A DNA stretch of 64,000 nt from Pseudomonas asplenii. Its GTDB lineage: Bacteria > Pseudomonadota > Gammaproteobacteria > Pseudomonadales > Pseudomonadaceae. The notes under the pieces were generated by a model. That model did no database searches. It was not told the origin of the DNA and saw only the letters and a list, made by a program, of their open reading frames with translations. Both the position numbers and the translations under genes were made by a program. Where the stretch lies: assembly GCF_001293465.1 (NCBI RefSeq), contig NZ_JSYZ01000004.1, forward strand, positions 124,001 to 188,000, in the 5' to 3' direction. Positions 54,606 through 63,553 of this stretch are shown piece by piece (the first letter of the stretch is position 1; each line of letters starts with the position of its first letter).

Positions 54606-55217
54606 TTACGCGGCGGCGAACAGGGTGTCGTTTATCCGCGCCTGGGCGTCGCTCATGGCCTTGGTGCGCACTTCTTCACCGTAGCCCAGACCGTGGGCGC
54701 GAACGAACTCGATGTCGGTGATGCCGAGGAAGCCGAACAGTACTTTCAGGTAGTCTTCATGGCCTACACCGGTCGGCAGGCCCACATGCAGGCCACCGGA
54801 AGTCGAGACGATCACTACCTTCTTGCCACCGGCCAGGCCTTCAGGGCCGTTTTCGGTGTAGCGGAAGGTCTTGCCGGCCACGGCGATGCGGTCGATCCAG
54901 GCCTTGAGCTGGGTCGGCACGCTGAAGTTGTACATCGGCGCGGCAATGACGATGGCGTCCGCGGCCAGGAACTCTTCCAGGGTCGAAGCGCTCAGTTCGG
55001 CTTCGTGGCGCTGGGCCGCATCGCGCAGTTCGGCAGCAGTGCCGCCGGCAGCCAGGGTCAGGCTGGAGAAGTGGCTGATGGCATCGGCGGCCAGGTCACG
55101 GTAGGTCACCACGCTCGAAGGCTCGGCGGCCTGCCAGGCCTTGACCACGCTTTGGCTCAGTTGGCGCGAAGCCGAGTTGTCACCCAGGATGCTGGAATCG
55201 ATGTGCAAGAGTTTCAT
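54606..55217 (-). CDS. azoR: FMN-dependent NADH-azoreductase
   Basis: 203 residues, flavodoxin-like Azo[22 protein letters not shown], then [40 protein letters not shown] with the FMN-binding MYNF motif, and [10 protein letters not shown]. It reduces quinones and azo compounds with NADH and protects against thiol or quinone stress. Start 55217 follows GGAGAT. It is divergent from a LysR regulator (131-bp gap) that is likely to control it. Confidence 0.93.
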   Translation of the reverse strand: MKLLHIDSSILGDNSASRQLSQSVVKAWQAAEPSSVVTYRDLAADAISHFSSLTLAAGGTAAELRDAAQRHEAELSASTLEEFLAADAIVIAAPMYNFSVPTQLKAWIDRIAVAGKTFRYTENGPEGLAGGKKVVIVSTSGGLHVGLPTGVGHEDYLKVLFGFLGITDIEFVRAHGLGYGEEVRTKAMSDAQARINDTLFAAA

Positions 55218-55348
55218 GCGGGATCTCCAAGTGAGGATCGCCACTTGGCGATCGAGTTGGAATAATCCTACTTGCGAAGCCAATAAATGATTAGCCGCTC
55301 AAAATGCGATAGATTGTCCTACCCATAGAACGACCGGAACTTCACACC

Positions 55349-56257
55349 ATGCAAGACCTCAACGATCTCTACTACTTCGCCAAGGTCGTGGAAGCCGGTG
55401 GTTTCGCCGCCGCCGGGCGCCTGCTGGGGATTCCCAAGTCCCGGCTGTCGCGGCGGATCGCCGAACTGGAAGAGCGCCTGGGCGCCCGCCTGCTGCAGCG
55501 CACCACCCGACAGTTGAAGCTGACCGCGGTGGGCGAACGTTACCTGCGCCATTGTCAGGCCATGCTGCTGGAGGCGGAGATGGCCGACGAGGCCGTGGCC
55601 AGCATGTCCAGCGAACCTCGTGGACGGCTGCGGGTGTCGTGCCCGATCGGCCTGGCCCAGGTGTTCATGCCCCGGGTGATTGCCAGCTTCCTGGCGGCGC
55701 ACCCGCTGGTGCAACTGGAGGTGGTGATGGTCAACCGTCGGGTCGATCTGGTCACCGAAGGCATCGACGTCGCTCTGCGGGTTCGTGAACATGGCGACGA
55801 GGACCCGTCGCTGGTCACGCGGCGACTACGCCAGGCCCAGACCTTCATGCTCGCCACCCCGGCCTTTCTGCAGCAGCACCCGATCGACAGCGTCGACGAC
55901 CTGCTGAACGCCCCCGCCCTCGGCGCCCTGGAGGCCGACCGCCAGGTCCATCTCAGCCTGCTGGACGAACGCGGGCAGAAGCGCGAGCTGGCGCTCGAAG
56001 CCCGGCTGGGCGTGGACGACTTCATTGTCCGCAAGGCCTGCGCCCTCGCCGGCCTGGGCTTCACCGTGCTGCCCATGCTCTACTGCGAGGAAGAACTGGC
56101 CAATGGTACCTTCGTGCGCATCCTGCCCGAATGGTCACTGCCGGGCGGCTGGCTGCAGGCGGTCTACCCGCACCGTCGCGGGCTGCTGCCGGCCGTACGG
56201 GCGTGGATCGACCACCTGGCCGAAGCCTTCAGGGAATGTGGAGACAGAGCACTATGA
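55349..56257 (+). CDS. LysR-family regulator, probable controller of azoR
   Basis: 302 residues. N-terminal winged helix (LNDLYYFAKVVEAGGFAAAGRLLGIPKSRLSRRIAELEERLGARLLQRTTRQLKLTAVG) and a LysR ligand-binding fold (GRLRVSCPIGLAQVFMPRVIASFLAAHPLVQLEVVMVNRRVDLV). It resembles the CrgA/AaeR-like group that often sits opposite oxidoreductase genes. The divergent azoR arrangement makes azoR the most likely target. Confidence 0.9.
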   Translation: MQDLNDLYYFAKVVEAGGFAAAGRLLGIPKSRLSRRIAELEERLGARLLQRTTRQLKLTAVGERYLRHCQAMLLEAEMADEAVASMSSEPRGRLRVSCPIGLAQVFMPRVIASFLAAHPLVQLEVVMVNRRVDLVTEGIDVALRVREHGDEDPSLVTRRLRQAQTFMLATPAFLQQHPIDSVDDLLNAPALGALEADRQVHLSLLDERGQKRELALEARLGVDDFIVRKACALAGLGFTVLPMLYCEEELANGTFVRILPEWSLPGGWLQAVYPHRRGLLPAVRAWIDHLAEAFRECGDRAL

Positions 56258-56268
56258 AAGGAGCCAGC

Positions 56269-56613
56269 ATGAACCAGGAGGCCGTCGCGCGCTTCTGCCT
56301 CGACCTGCCCGGCGCACGGGAAGACTACAAATGGGGCGGCGTCAGGGTGTTCTCGATCGCCGAGACCAAGATGTTCGCGCTGCTCAACCTGAGTGGCGAC
56401 ACACTGTCGCTCAAGGTCGGCAAGGAACTGTTCCTCGGCTATGTCGACCGCCCCGGAATCCGTCCCGCGCCTTATCTGGCGCGAGCGTTCTGGATCAGCA
56501 TGAACGCGCCCTACCCGCTGGGCGCCGAGGAACTGCAGGAGCTGCTGCGCCGTTCCCACCAACTGGTGGTCGCCAAGCTGCCCAAGCGCAGTCAGGTCGG
56601 CCTGCTGCTGTAG
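56269..56613 (+). CDS. MmcQ/YjbR-family protein
   Basis: 114 residues: EAVARFCLDLPGAREDYKWGGVRVFSIAETKMFALLNLSGDTLSLKV, then YLARAFWISMNAPYPLGAEELQELLRRSHQLVVAKLPK, the CyaY-like YjbR fold. Role unknown; some relatives bind DNA. An AAAGGAG site seven bases before 56269 sets the start, though an earlier in-frame ATG at 56254 exists. It follows the LysR gene by 11 bp, so they form one transcript. Confidence 0.88.
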   Translation: MNQEAVARFCLDLPGAREDYKWGGVRVFSIAETKMFALLNLSGDTLSLKVGKELFLGYVDRPGIRPAPYLARAFWISMNAPYPLGAEELQELLRRSHQLVVAKLPKRSQVGLLL

Positions 56614-56620
56614 CGCTACC

Positions 56621-57055
56621 CTACAGAAAGGACAGATGCGCCAGGGTGGCGTCGAAAAACAGCCGATCGATCCAGAAAACCTGGTGCAGCAACACGATCA
56701 GCCAGAACACCACCTGGAACGACAGCTTGCGGGTTTTGTGCCGGAACGCCTGCTGGGCGATCAGTGCCCCCGGCCAGCCGCCCAGCAGCTCGACGCCATG
56801 CAGAACCTTCTCCGGTATGCGCCAGGCGTCATTGCGCGCCTTGCGCTTGTCGTTCCAGTACAGAACGAACGCCAACAGGCTGGCGCTGCCGTAGAGCCAC
56901 AGCGGCCAACTCGTCCCGCTGCCCAGCCACAGGCGCAGCGCGCCGAAACCGGGCAAGACGCAGAGCAGCAGCCCCAGCAGCACCTTGAGCTTGAGCTGGC
57001 GGACCCGGCCCGTGGGCGCTGGCCGGCCATTGCCGGGAGTGTTCGGCTTGCTCAT
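56621..57055 (-). CDS. DUF1294 membrane protein without cold-shock domain
   Basis: 144 residues. A basic, proline-rich N terminus ([21 protein letters not shown]) precedes hydrophobic segments and the DUF1294 core [56 protein letters not shown]. Many homologues carry an N-terminal cold-shock domain; this one does not. The ATG at 57055 overlaps the uppP stop by 4 bp, so the two genes are co-expressed. Function unknown. Confidence 0.85.
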   Translation of the reverse strand: MSKPNTPGNGRPAPTGRVRQLKLKVLLGLLLCVLPGFGALRLWLGSGTSWPLWLYGSASLLAFVLYWNDKRKARNDAWRIPEKVLHGVELLGGWPGALIAQQAFRHKTRKLSFQVVFWLIVLLHQVFWIDRLFFDATLAHLSFL

Positions 57056-57882
57056 CCCTTGGTCGACCAGTCGACCCAACCGAACTGCCAGGTGGCCAGG
57101 ATCACCAGGCCGAAGACGATCCGATACCAGGCAAACGCCGCGTAGCTGTGGCTGGCGATGAACTTCAGCAGGCCGCGCACGGCGATCATGGCGAACACGA
57201 AGGAAGTGACGAAGCCCACCGCGAACACCGGCAGGTCGGCCATCTGGAACTGATGGCGGAAACCATAACCGGAGTACACCGCGGCGGCGACCATGGTCGG
57301 CATGGCCAGGAAGAACGAGAACTCGGTGGCGGTCTTGCGCGACAGGCCGAACAGCAGGCCGCCGATGATGGTCGCACCGGAGCGGGAGGTTCCCGGAATC
57401 ATCGCCAGGCACTGGGCGAAGCCGACTTTCAGGGCGTCCTGCCAGCGGATCTCATCCACCGTTTCGGCATGCACCGTGTGCTCGCGCCGCTCGGCCCAGA
57501 GGATGACCACACCACCCACCACCAGCGCCGAGGCCACGGTGATCGGGTTGAACAGGTAAGTGGCGATCACTTCCTTGAACAACACCCCGAGAATCACCGC
57601 CGGCATGAACGCCACCAGCAGGTTGAGGGTGAAACGCTGGGCACTGCGCTCCCTGGGCAGGTCGCGGACCACGGTGAAGACCTTCTGGCGAAACTCCCAG
57701 ACCACCGCGAGGATCGCGGCCAACTGAATGATGATGTTGAAGGCGATTGCCCGTTCACCGCCAAAACCCAGCAGATCGGCCACGATGATCTGGTGGCCGG
57801 TGCTGGAAATCGGCAGGAATTCCGTCAGGCCCTCGACAATCCCCAGTATCAACGCCTGTGCGGCGGTCCAAAAATCCATCAT
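57052..57882 (-). CDS. uppP: Undecaprenyl-diphosphatase UppP (BacA)
   Basis: 276-residue polytopic membrane enzyme that dephosphorylates undecaprenyl diphosphate, recycling the carrier lipid used for peptidoglycan, O-antigen and Ara4N transfer. Both signature regions are present: [21 protein letters not shown] and [22 protein letters not shown]. Tandem ATGs at 57882 and 57879 are possible starts; GGGGGA lies immediately upstream. In the same transcript as the DUF1294 gene. Confidence 0.95.
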   Translation of the reverse strand: MMDFWTAAQALILGIVEGLTEFLPISSTGHQIIVADLLGFGGERAIAFNIIIQLAAILAVVWEFRQKVFTVVRDLPRERSAQRFTLNLLVAFMPAVILGVLFKEVIATYLFNPITVASALVVGGVVILWAERREHTVHAETVDEIRWQDALKVGFAQCLAMIPGTSRSGATIIGGLLFGLSRKTATEFSFFLAMPTMVAAAVYSGYGFRHQFQMADLPVFAVGFVTSFVFAMIAVRGLLKFIASHSYAAFAWYRIVFGLVILATWQFGWVDWSTKG

Positions 57883-58171
57883 TCCCCCTCAAGGCCCGCT
57901 CCCGCAGGCCCTACAAAAATCGAAAAGCGTGATTCGCCATCTCGGCGATCCACTGGCAAGCCTGCTGCGCAGTTCGTCGGCAAACCGTGAAAAATGCCTG
58001 AAAAATCAAACAGCAACTCAGGTTTGTCGAGATTGGGCCGAAATCCTATCAGACATGCCTGTTTATCGCTGCCTCGATAGTAGCCATAAGCATAGTGGGC
58101 ACTGTGGGCTAAACCTGCTGGTATAAGCTGCATGACAGCAGGACAACAAGAAAAAAAGGAACGGTGGTCTT

Positions 58172-59806
58172 ATGAATAGCTTGCGCAGTGTGTCGATCAG
58201 CCGACGCTTGTGGCTCATCCTGGTCCTGGCGGTAGCCATGCTGCTGACCCAGGGCCTGCTGATGCTCAAGCAGACCCATGACAACCTTTACCAGGCCAAG
58301 GCCCTGAAAACCCAGCACGTGGTCCAGACCGCCAGCGGCATCCTCGCCTACTACCAGGGGCTGGAAACCGCCGGCACCCTCAGCCGCGATGCCGCGCAGA
58401 AACAGGCGCTGAGCGTCATACGCGGGCTGCGTTACGACCAGAACGACTATTTCTGGATCAACGACCTGCGCCCGGTCATGGTCATGCACCCGGCCAACCC
58501 CAAGCTCGAGGGCCAGGACCTGTCCGGCATCAAGGACCCCGATGGCTATGCGCTGTTCAACGAGATGGTGATTCTGGCCAAGGCCAAGGGCCGCGGCATG
58601 ATCGACTACCGCTGGCCGAAGCCGGGCGCCAGCGCTCCGGTGCAGAAAACCTCCTATGTGCAGTTGTTCGAGCCCTGGGGCTGGATCATCGGCTCAGGCG
58701 TGTACATCGACGATGTGCAGGCCGAGTTCTACGAGCAGGTGCGCAATGCCTCGCTGGTCGGCCTGGCGATTGCCGTGCTGGTGAGCGTGCTGGTCCTGCT
58801 GATCGGCCGCAGCATCGTCCATCCGCTGCGGGAAACGGTCCAGGCCATGGCCAACATCGCCAGCGGCGAAAGCGACCTGACCCGCACCCTCGATACCCAC
58901 GGCCAGGACGAAGTGACCGAACTGGCCCGCCACTTCAACGCCTTCACCAGCAAGCTGCGTGGCGTGGTCAGCCAGTTGCAGGTTTCGGCCAGTGAACTCG
59001 GCCAATCCTCCAGCGACCTGGGTAACAGCGCCATCGAATCCCAGACCCGCAGTCAGCAGCAATCGCAGCAGATGGAAATGGTGGCCACGGCGATCAACGA
59101 GGTGACCTATGGCGTGCAGGATGTCGCCAAGAACGCCGAACAGGCCGCCAGCGAGGTGCGCGATGCCGAAGGCCAGGCCCGCCAGGGCCAGTTGAACATC
59201 GACAACAGCCTGCAGCAGATCGACCAGTTGTCCGCCACCATCGCCCAGGCGGTCGAGGTAATCCGCACCCTGGCGGCGGAAAGCACGCAGATCGGCAGTG
59301 TCCTGGAAGTGATCCGCGCCATCGCCGAGCAGACCAACCTGCTCGCCCTCAACGCCGCCATCGAGGCCGCAAGGGCCGGTGAACAGGGCCGCGGCTTCGC
59401 CGTGGTGGCCGACGAGGTGCGCTTGCTGGCCCAGCGTACGCAGAAATCCACGGCGGAGATCCAGGCGATGATCGAACGTCTGCAGAATCACTCCGAAGCG
59501 GCGGTGAAAGTCATCGGCGACAGCAGCCGTGTCTCGCAGCAGACCATCGAACTGGCCGGGCTGGCCGGCGAAAGCCTGAATGCCATCAGCCAGGCGTTGC
59601 GCAACCTCAATGGCCTCAATGCCTCGATTGCCAGCGCCACCCTGCAACAGGCCCACGTGGTCGAGGAGATCAACCAGAACGTCACCGAGGCGGCGGGCCT
59701 GTCCCACACCACTGCCCTGGCGGCCGAACAGTCGAGCACCGACAGCGACCGGCTCAAGGTGCTGAGCGAACAGCTCAACGGGTTGCTGCGCCAGTTCCGT
59801 ATCTGA
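58172..59806 (+). CDS. Methyl-accepting chemotaxis protein with a single Cache domain
   Basis: 544 residues. N-terminal helix [20 protein letters not shown], periplasmic sCache_2-type domain (about 40-185; [51 protein letters not shown]), second helix [23 protein letters not shown], and the conserved tip [32 protein letters not shown]. The YFWINDL..MHP pattern is typical for sensors of small carboxylates in the family, though the ligand is unknown. Divergent from uppP across a 289-bp gap with no gene. Confidence 0.93.
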   Translation: MNSLRSVSISRRLWLILVLAVAMLLTQGLLMLKQTHDNLYQAKALKTQHVVQTASGILAYYQGLETAGTLSRDAAQKQALSVIRGLRYDQNDYFWINDLRPVMVMHPANPKLEGQDLSGIKDPDGYALFNEMVILAKAKGRGMIDYRWPKPGASAPVQKTSYVQLFEPWGWIIGSGVYIDDVQAEFYEQVRNASLVGLAIAVLVSVLVLLIGRSIVHPLRETVQAMANIASGESDLTRTLDTHGQDEVTELARHFNAFTSKLRGVVSQLQVSASELGQSSSDLGNSAIESQTRSQQQSQQMEMVATAINEVTYGVQDVAKNAEQAASEVRDAEGQARQGQLNIDNSLQQIDQLSATIAQAVEVIRTLAAESTQIGSVLEVIRAIAEQTNLLALNAAIEAARAGEQGRGFAVVADEVRLLAQRTQKSTAEIQAMIERLQNHSEAAVKVIGDSSRVSQQTIELAGLAGESLNAISQALRNLNGLNASIASATLQQAHVVEEINQNVTEAAGLSHTTALAAEQSSTDSDRLKVLSEQLNGLLRQFRI

Positions 59807-59814
59807 CCACAGAG

Positions 59815-59919
59815 CCTGTTCGCGGATCAGTCCGGCCCCGACAATTTTGCGGCGCACACAAGACCAGTGCTCACCGCGATGCCTTGTGGGGCCGGCGTCC
59901 AGGCTTATCCGCGAACAGG
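59815..59919. repeat. Inverted repeat of REPIN type (third sequence class)
   Basis: CCTGTTCGCGGAT at 59815-59827 and its reverse complement ATCCGCGAACAGG ending at 59919, with GGCCCC and GGGGCC internally, flank about 80 bp. It lies just after the chemoreceptor stop and can also fold at its mRNA 3' end. Confidence 0.8.
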
Positions 59920-60013
59920 TCGCGGGAGATAAGCGCAATCGCGCTGCGGCCCTCCCTTCTCCCTGCCACTCTGGGTACAATCCGCCCCTTTCCCTTCGAT
60001 CCAGAGGTCTCCC

Positions 60014-60577
60014 ATGTCCGGGCTTGAACTGTTCGCCGCCGCCCTCGGCGTGATCGCCGTCTGGCTGACGGTCAAACAGAATCCCTGGTGCTGGCCGATC
60101 GGCCTGGTCATGGTGCTGCTCTACAGCTGGATCTTCTTCGATGTGAAGCTCTACTCGGACATGCTGCTGCAGGTGGTCTACGCCATGCTGCAGCTCTATG
60201 GCTGGTGGCAATGGACCCGCGGCGGCATCGTGCACCAGGGCCGCGAGGTGTCCAGCCTTGGCCCGCAAGCCCTGCTGGGCGGCCTTGCCGTCGGTGCCTT
60301 GGGCAGCCTGCTGCTGGGCGCTGCCATGGCCACCTGGACCGACGCCGCACAACCCTGGCTCGATGCCGCACTGACCGCCTTCAGCCTGGTCGCACAGCTG
60401 TGGATGGCGCAGAAACGCATCCAGTGCTGGCCACTGTGGATCGCCGTCGATGTGATCTTCGTCGGCCTGTTCATCTACAAGGACCTGTACCTGACCGCCG
60501 CCCTCTATGGCCTGTTCACCCTGCTGGCCGTGCAGGGCTGGCGCGAATGGCGTACCGACCCGGCGTTGCAGGCATGA
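60014..60577 (+). CDS. pnuC: Nicotinamide riboside transporter PnuC
   Basis: 187 residues with seven hydrophobic segments; family signatures WLTVKQNPWCWPIGLVMVLLYSWIFFDVKLYSDMLLQVVY and YGWWQWTRGG. PnuC lets nicotinamide riboside diffuse in, to be trapped by phosphorylation. The next gene, overlapping by 4 bp, is a NadR-type riboside kinase, so uptake and trapping are coupled. Confidence 0.93.
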   Translation: MSGLELFAAALGVIAVWLTVKQNPWCWPIGLVMVLLYSWIFFDVKLYSDMLLQVVYAMLQLYGWWQWTRGGIVHQGREVSSLGPQALLGGLAVGALGSLLLGAAMATWTDAAQPWLDAALTAFSLVAQLWMAQKRIQCWPLWIAVDVIFVGLFIYKDLYLTAALYGLFTLLAVQGWREWRTDPALQA

Positions 60578-61098
60578 AGGTGGTGGTGCTGGCGGGCCCC
60601 GAATCCAGCGGCAAGAGCTGGCTCTGCGAGGCCCTGCAGGCACGCTTCGGCGGCCTGCTGGTGGGTGAATACGTGCGTCATTTCATCGAGCGGGAACAGC
60701 GCGACACCTGCCTGGCCGACATCCCCGCCATCGCCCGCGGCCAGTTGGCCTGGGAGGACGAGGCGCGGGCACGGCAGCCTTCGCTGCTGATTCTCGATAC
60801 CCACCTGCTGAGCAACATCCTCTGGAGCCAGACCCTGTTCGGCGACTGCCCCGCCTGGCTCGAACCGGCCCTGCTCGCCCGGCATTACGACCTGCACCTG
60901 CTGCTCAGCCCCGACGGCGTCGAATGGACCGATGACGGTCAGCGCTGCCAGCCCGACCTAGAGGAACGCCGGGCGTTCTTCGAGGCCAGCCGGCAATGGC
61001 TGACCCGGCACCGGCAGACGGTCGAGGTGCTCGGCGGTGATTGGCAGCAAAGGCACCGCCAGGCCATGGGTGCGGTCGAGAAGCTGCTGGGACGCTGA
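60574..61098 (+). CDS. NadR-like nicotinamide riboside kinase (kinase domain only)
   Basis: 174 residues of the NadR C-terminal kinase type: Walker A in VVLAGPESSGKSWLCEALQ, GLLVGEYVRHFIE (the EYVR motif), LILDTHLLSNILWS, and a lid region DGQRCQPDLEERRAFFEASRQWL. No adenylyltransferase or DNA-binding domain is present, unlike full-length NadR. ATG 60574 overlaps the pnuC stop. It should make nicotinamide mononucleotide from imported riboside. Confidence 0.88.
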   Translation: MKVVVLAGPESSGKSWLCEALQARFGGLLVGEYVRHFIEREQRDTCLADIPAIARGQLAWEDEARARQPSLLILDTHLLSNILWSQTLFGDCPAWLEPALLARHYDLHLLLSPDGVEWTDDGQRCQPDLEERRAFFEASRQWLTRHRQTVEVLGGDWQQRHRQAMGAVEKLLGR

Positions 61099-61238
61099 CT
61101 CCGGCCAACGCCGCAAAAGGCCCGGCCCCGCAGCCGCAGTGTCCACTCATGAAACACCCTGCACCGCCGCAAACGACCAGATTCAACAGCTTGGGGCCCT
61201 TGCACGGCCATGTGTCAAGCCACTGATACAGCTGTCTG

Positions 61239-61261
61239 AAAGCCCCATTCCACGGGGCTTT
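61239..61261 (+). terminator. Hairpin downstream of the pnuC operon
   Basis: AAAGCCCC / GGGGCTTT, 8-bp perfect stem with a 7-base loop, 140 bp after the kinase stop. The stem ends in TTT but no longer T-run follows. Confidence 0.55.
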
Positions 61262-61291
61262 GCCACCTCTCCAGCGCTCTCCCGGCACGGA

Positions 61292-61313
61292 CCTGTTTCA
61301 AAGCTGAAACAGG
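61292..61313 (+). promoter_or_regulatory. Perfect palindrome upstream of fapA, possible activator site
   Basis: Arms CCTGTTTCA and TGAAACAGG, 9 bp each, spacer AAGC. The TGTTTCA-N4-TGAAACA shape is that of upstream sites of sigma-54 enhancer-binding proteins. Its centre lies about 80 bp upstream of the candidate -24/-12 element, a usual distance. Confidence 0.6.
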
Positions 61314-61375
61314 CAAACAACGTCACCTGCCCGACAACCCTGGCAACCCATTGATACAGAAGAAAAAACGAAAAG

Positions 61376-61390
61376 CGGCACAGCTTCTGC
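61376..61390 (+). promoter_or_regulatory. Candidate sigma-54 (-24/-12) promoter of fapABCD
   Basis: CGGCACAGCTTCTGC keeps the essential GG-N10-GC spacing and differs from TGGCAC-N5-TTGC at two positions. It ends 53 bp before the fapA start. Confidence 0.5.
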
Positions 61391-61443
61391 TCTTTCCTTC
61401 CCAACGCTGAACAGGGCCAGCGCACTGAAGAAGGAACACTGCC

Positions 61444-61890
61444 GTGGGGATGACAAGAACAGCTTTAACCCGCACCTTGCTGATCGGTTGCGCCATTGGC
61501 TCGCTGTTCAGCCTGACCGCCGAGGCCGGTGGCAACAACGGCGTGATCGTCCTCGAGCGCACCGTCCAACCGCAAATGTACGGCCGCCCGCCCCTGCAGC
61601 CTGATCCGAATCCGACCACGGTCAATGCCAACCCCTCTGCCCGTGTCATCTCGCTGACCAACGGCATGGAACTGAGCGACGGTGATATCGCCGGCATCAG
61701 CACCGGCGCAACCGTTAACCGTGTGATCACGGTCCATACCGAGCACATGCCCGGCCTGAGCAACCCCAACGGCCTGCCGGGCCTGTCCTCCGGACACGGT
61801 GGCGGCAGCGGTGCCAGCATCGCCAATACGGTCAATCGCGGGCTGTCGGCCGGCATGGGTGCCCTCAACGCCATCGGCAAGGGGCAATGA
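61444..61890 (+). CDS. fapA: FapA-like periplasmic component of the functional amyloid system
   Basis: 148 residues. Signal peptide TLLIGCAIGSLFSLTAEA, then a Pro/Asn-rich mature protein (GGNNGVIVLERTVQPQMYGRPP) ending in NTVNRGLSAGMGALNAIGKGQ. Size, secretion and position directly before a FapB-like and a FapC-like gene identify it; FapA is thought to influence subunit handling in the periplasm. GTG at 61444 has AAGGA nine bases upstream; ATG at 61450 is less well spaced. The gap to fapB is one base. Confidence 0.75.
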   Translation: MGMTRTALTRTLLIGCAIGSLFSLTAEAGGNNGVIVLERTVQPQMYGRPPLQPDPNPTTVNANPSARVISLTNGMELSDGDIAGISTGATVNRVITVHTEHMPGLSNPNGLPGLSSGHGGGSGASIANTVNRGLSAGMGALNAIGKGQ

Positions 61891-61891
61891 A

Positions 61892-62467
61892 ATGAAGCAC
61901 ACCCTGCTTTTTCTCGCCCTGTTCAGCAGTTTCACCGCCTACGCCGACAGTGGCGTGACCGCCAATGACAATGCCGTGATCAACAACTCCGGCCAGCAGT
62001 ACAAGGGCAGCCTCATGGTCAACCAGGCCGCCGGCGACCAGCAGCAACAGATCAACAGTCGTGCGATCGCCATCGGCACCGACGCCAGCGCATCGACCGC
62101 CCTGACCCAGAAGCTCAGAACCCCGGCCAGCACGGCGATCAACGCCAAGGCGGCCATCCAGGGCAACGCCTTCAGCAATGGCACCGGCATGGTGGGCGTC
62201 AACCAGTCCGCCGGCGCCAACAACCAGATGATCAACGCCGTGCGCATCAGCATCAGTGCTGCGCCGCAGAGCGTCGATGACAGCGCCCTGTCGCAACAGA
62301 ACGTGGCGCTGTCACCCAACTCCGGTTCATCCGGCACCCCAGGCAGTCGCCAGGTCGTTACCAGCGACCAGGCCTTCACCGGCAGCCGGGGCGTGATTCA
62401 GGTGAACCAGAGCGCGGGGGTGGGGAACCGCATGGCCAACACCCTCAGTATCCGGGTCGCCGACTGA
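61892..62467 (+). CDS. fapB: FapB-like minor amyloid subunit (nucleator)
   Basis: 191 residues with signal peptide MKHTLLFLALFSSFTAYA. Three imperfect repeats carry the Fap pattern V-N-Q-x-A-G: SLMVNQAAGDQQQQINSRAIAIG, GMVGVNQSAGANNQMINAVRIS and GVIQVNQSAGVGNRMANTLSIR, separated by Ala/Ser-rich linkers. FapB is the minor fibre component believed to nucleate FapC. Start 61892 gives the signal peptide. Followed by fapC after 61 bp. Confidence 0.82.
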   Translation: MKHTLLFLALFSSFTAYADSGVTANDNAVINNSGQQYKGSLMVNQAAGDQQQQINSRAIAIGTDASASTALTQKLRTPASTAINAKAAIQGNAFSNGTGMVGVNQSAGANNQMINAVRISISAAPQSVDDSALSQQNVALSPNSGSSGTPGSRQVVTSDQAFTGSRGVIQVNQSAGVGNRMANTLSIRVAD

Positions 62468-62528
62468 CCCGAGCAGTGCAATTAGAAAGTACCAACACTT
62501 AACCAACTAATAAGCACGGAGATACATC

Positions 62529-63491
62529 ATGAAACCTACAATGGCTCTCAAACCACTGGTGTTCGCACTGGCCGCAGTCATGGCAATGGCCGCCCAGGCA
62601 GGCGGCAACAACCACGGCCATGGTCACCATGGCCCCAAAGGTCCTGACCTCGGCACCCTGCTGCAGATCACCGCCGGCGCCGGCGCCGCCGTGATCGACA
62701 CCCAGTACAGCCACAACAACGCCGTGATCAACCAGGGCACCAGGAACAACGCCAGTGCCAATGACTCGCTGAACGGCTCGAGCGGCAACATGGGCGCCAA
62801 CGTTGCAGCCGGCGACGGCAACCAACAGGACAACGCCGCCGCACTGGCCACCGCCGACGAAAGTTTCATCTTCGGTACCGCCGTCTCGGCCAGCAGCGCC
62901 ACCCAGACCAACACCAACAACGTCGTGCTCAACCAATCGACCCAGAACAATGCGTCGATGAACAACTCCGGCAACAATGGCTCCGGCAACATGGGCGTCA
63001 ACATCACCGCCGGCAACTTCAACCAACAGAAAAACAACCTGGCCATCGCCGTCTCCGGTGGCCGCGTAGCCACCGCCGCCGCCGCCGCCAACCAGACCGA
63101 AAGCGGCCTGCTGGTGACCAACAGTGGCGTGCAAGCCTATGAGAAAGAAACCCTCAAGGGCACCATCGATCTCAAGGGCAGCTACAAGGGCACCGGCTCC
63201 GGCACGATCAAGGGTGACGACGATCATCATGGCCATGGCTACAAGGGTGGTCATGACAACGATGACCAGAAGTTCACCTTCAAGGAACAAGGCTCTGTTG
63301 AACTGGCCGGCTACTGGACCCAGCAAGTGCTCACTCCCAACGGCTGGAAAAACGTTGTCACCAACAACGCCAGCATGAACAACTCGGCCAACCACATGTC
63401 CGGCAACGCTGGCATCAACGTTTCGGCCGGGGTGGGCAACCAGCAAAGCAACTCGCTGTCCATCGCCGCCGGTTGCAAAGCCTGCATGTAG
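62529..63491 (+). CDS. fapC: FapC-like major amyloid subunit
   Basis: 320 residues. Signal peptide ALKPLVFALAAVMAMAAQA. Three amyloid repeats: about 63-107 (SGNMGANVAAGDGNQQDNAAALA), 131-174 (SGNMGVNITAGNFNQQKNNLAIA) and 274-314 (SGNAGINVSAGVGNQQSNSLSIA). They are followed by the FapC C-terminal CXXC (C316, C319 in AGCKACM). The linker between repeats 2 and 3 holds a charged, His/Asp/Gly-rich segment (about 225-250), and the mature N terminus is also His-rich (NNHGHGHHG). Main building block of Fap fibres in biofilm. GGAG precedes ATG 62529. A strong terminator follows. Confidence 0.88.
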   Translation: MKPTMALKPLVFALAAVMAMAAQAGGNNHGHGHHGPKGPDLGTLLQITAGAGAAVIDTQYSHNNAVINQGTRNNASANDSLNGSSGNMGANVAAGDGNQQDNAAALATADESFIFGTAVSASSATQTNTNNVVLNQSTQNNASMNNSGNNGSGNMGVNITAGNFNQQKNNLAIAVSGGRVATAAAAANQTESGLLVTNSGVQAYEKETLKGTIDLKGSYKGTGSGTIKGDDDHHGHGYKGGHDNDDQKFTFKEQGSVELAGYWTQQVLTPNGWKNVVTNNASMNNSANHMSGNAGINVSAGVGNQQSNSLSIAAGCKACM

Positions 63492-63503
63492 TCGCGACAG
63501 CAG

Positions 63504-63530
63504 AGAGCCCCGGAAACGGGGCTCTTTTTT
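63504..63530 (+). terminator. Strong intrinsic terminator between fapC and fapD
   Basis: Stem AGAGCCCCG / CGGGGCTCT (9 bp, GAAA loop) followed at once by five further T, 12 bp after the fapC stop and 23 bp before fapD. It would end most transcripts after fapC. Confidence 0.9.
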
Positions 63531-63553
63531 CCGCACCTGAAGGCGTATCGACC

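Larger units (their letters stand above)
61099..61443 (+). promoter_or_regulatory. Upstream region of the fap operon
   Basis: 345 bp without a gene. It contains, in order, a terminator-like hairpin (61239-61261), a perfect palindrome (61292-61313) and a possible sigma-54 promoter (61376-61390); each is listed separately. Confidence 0.6.
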
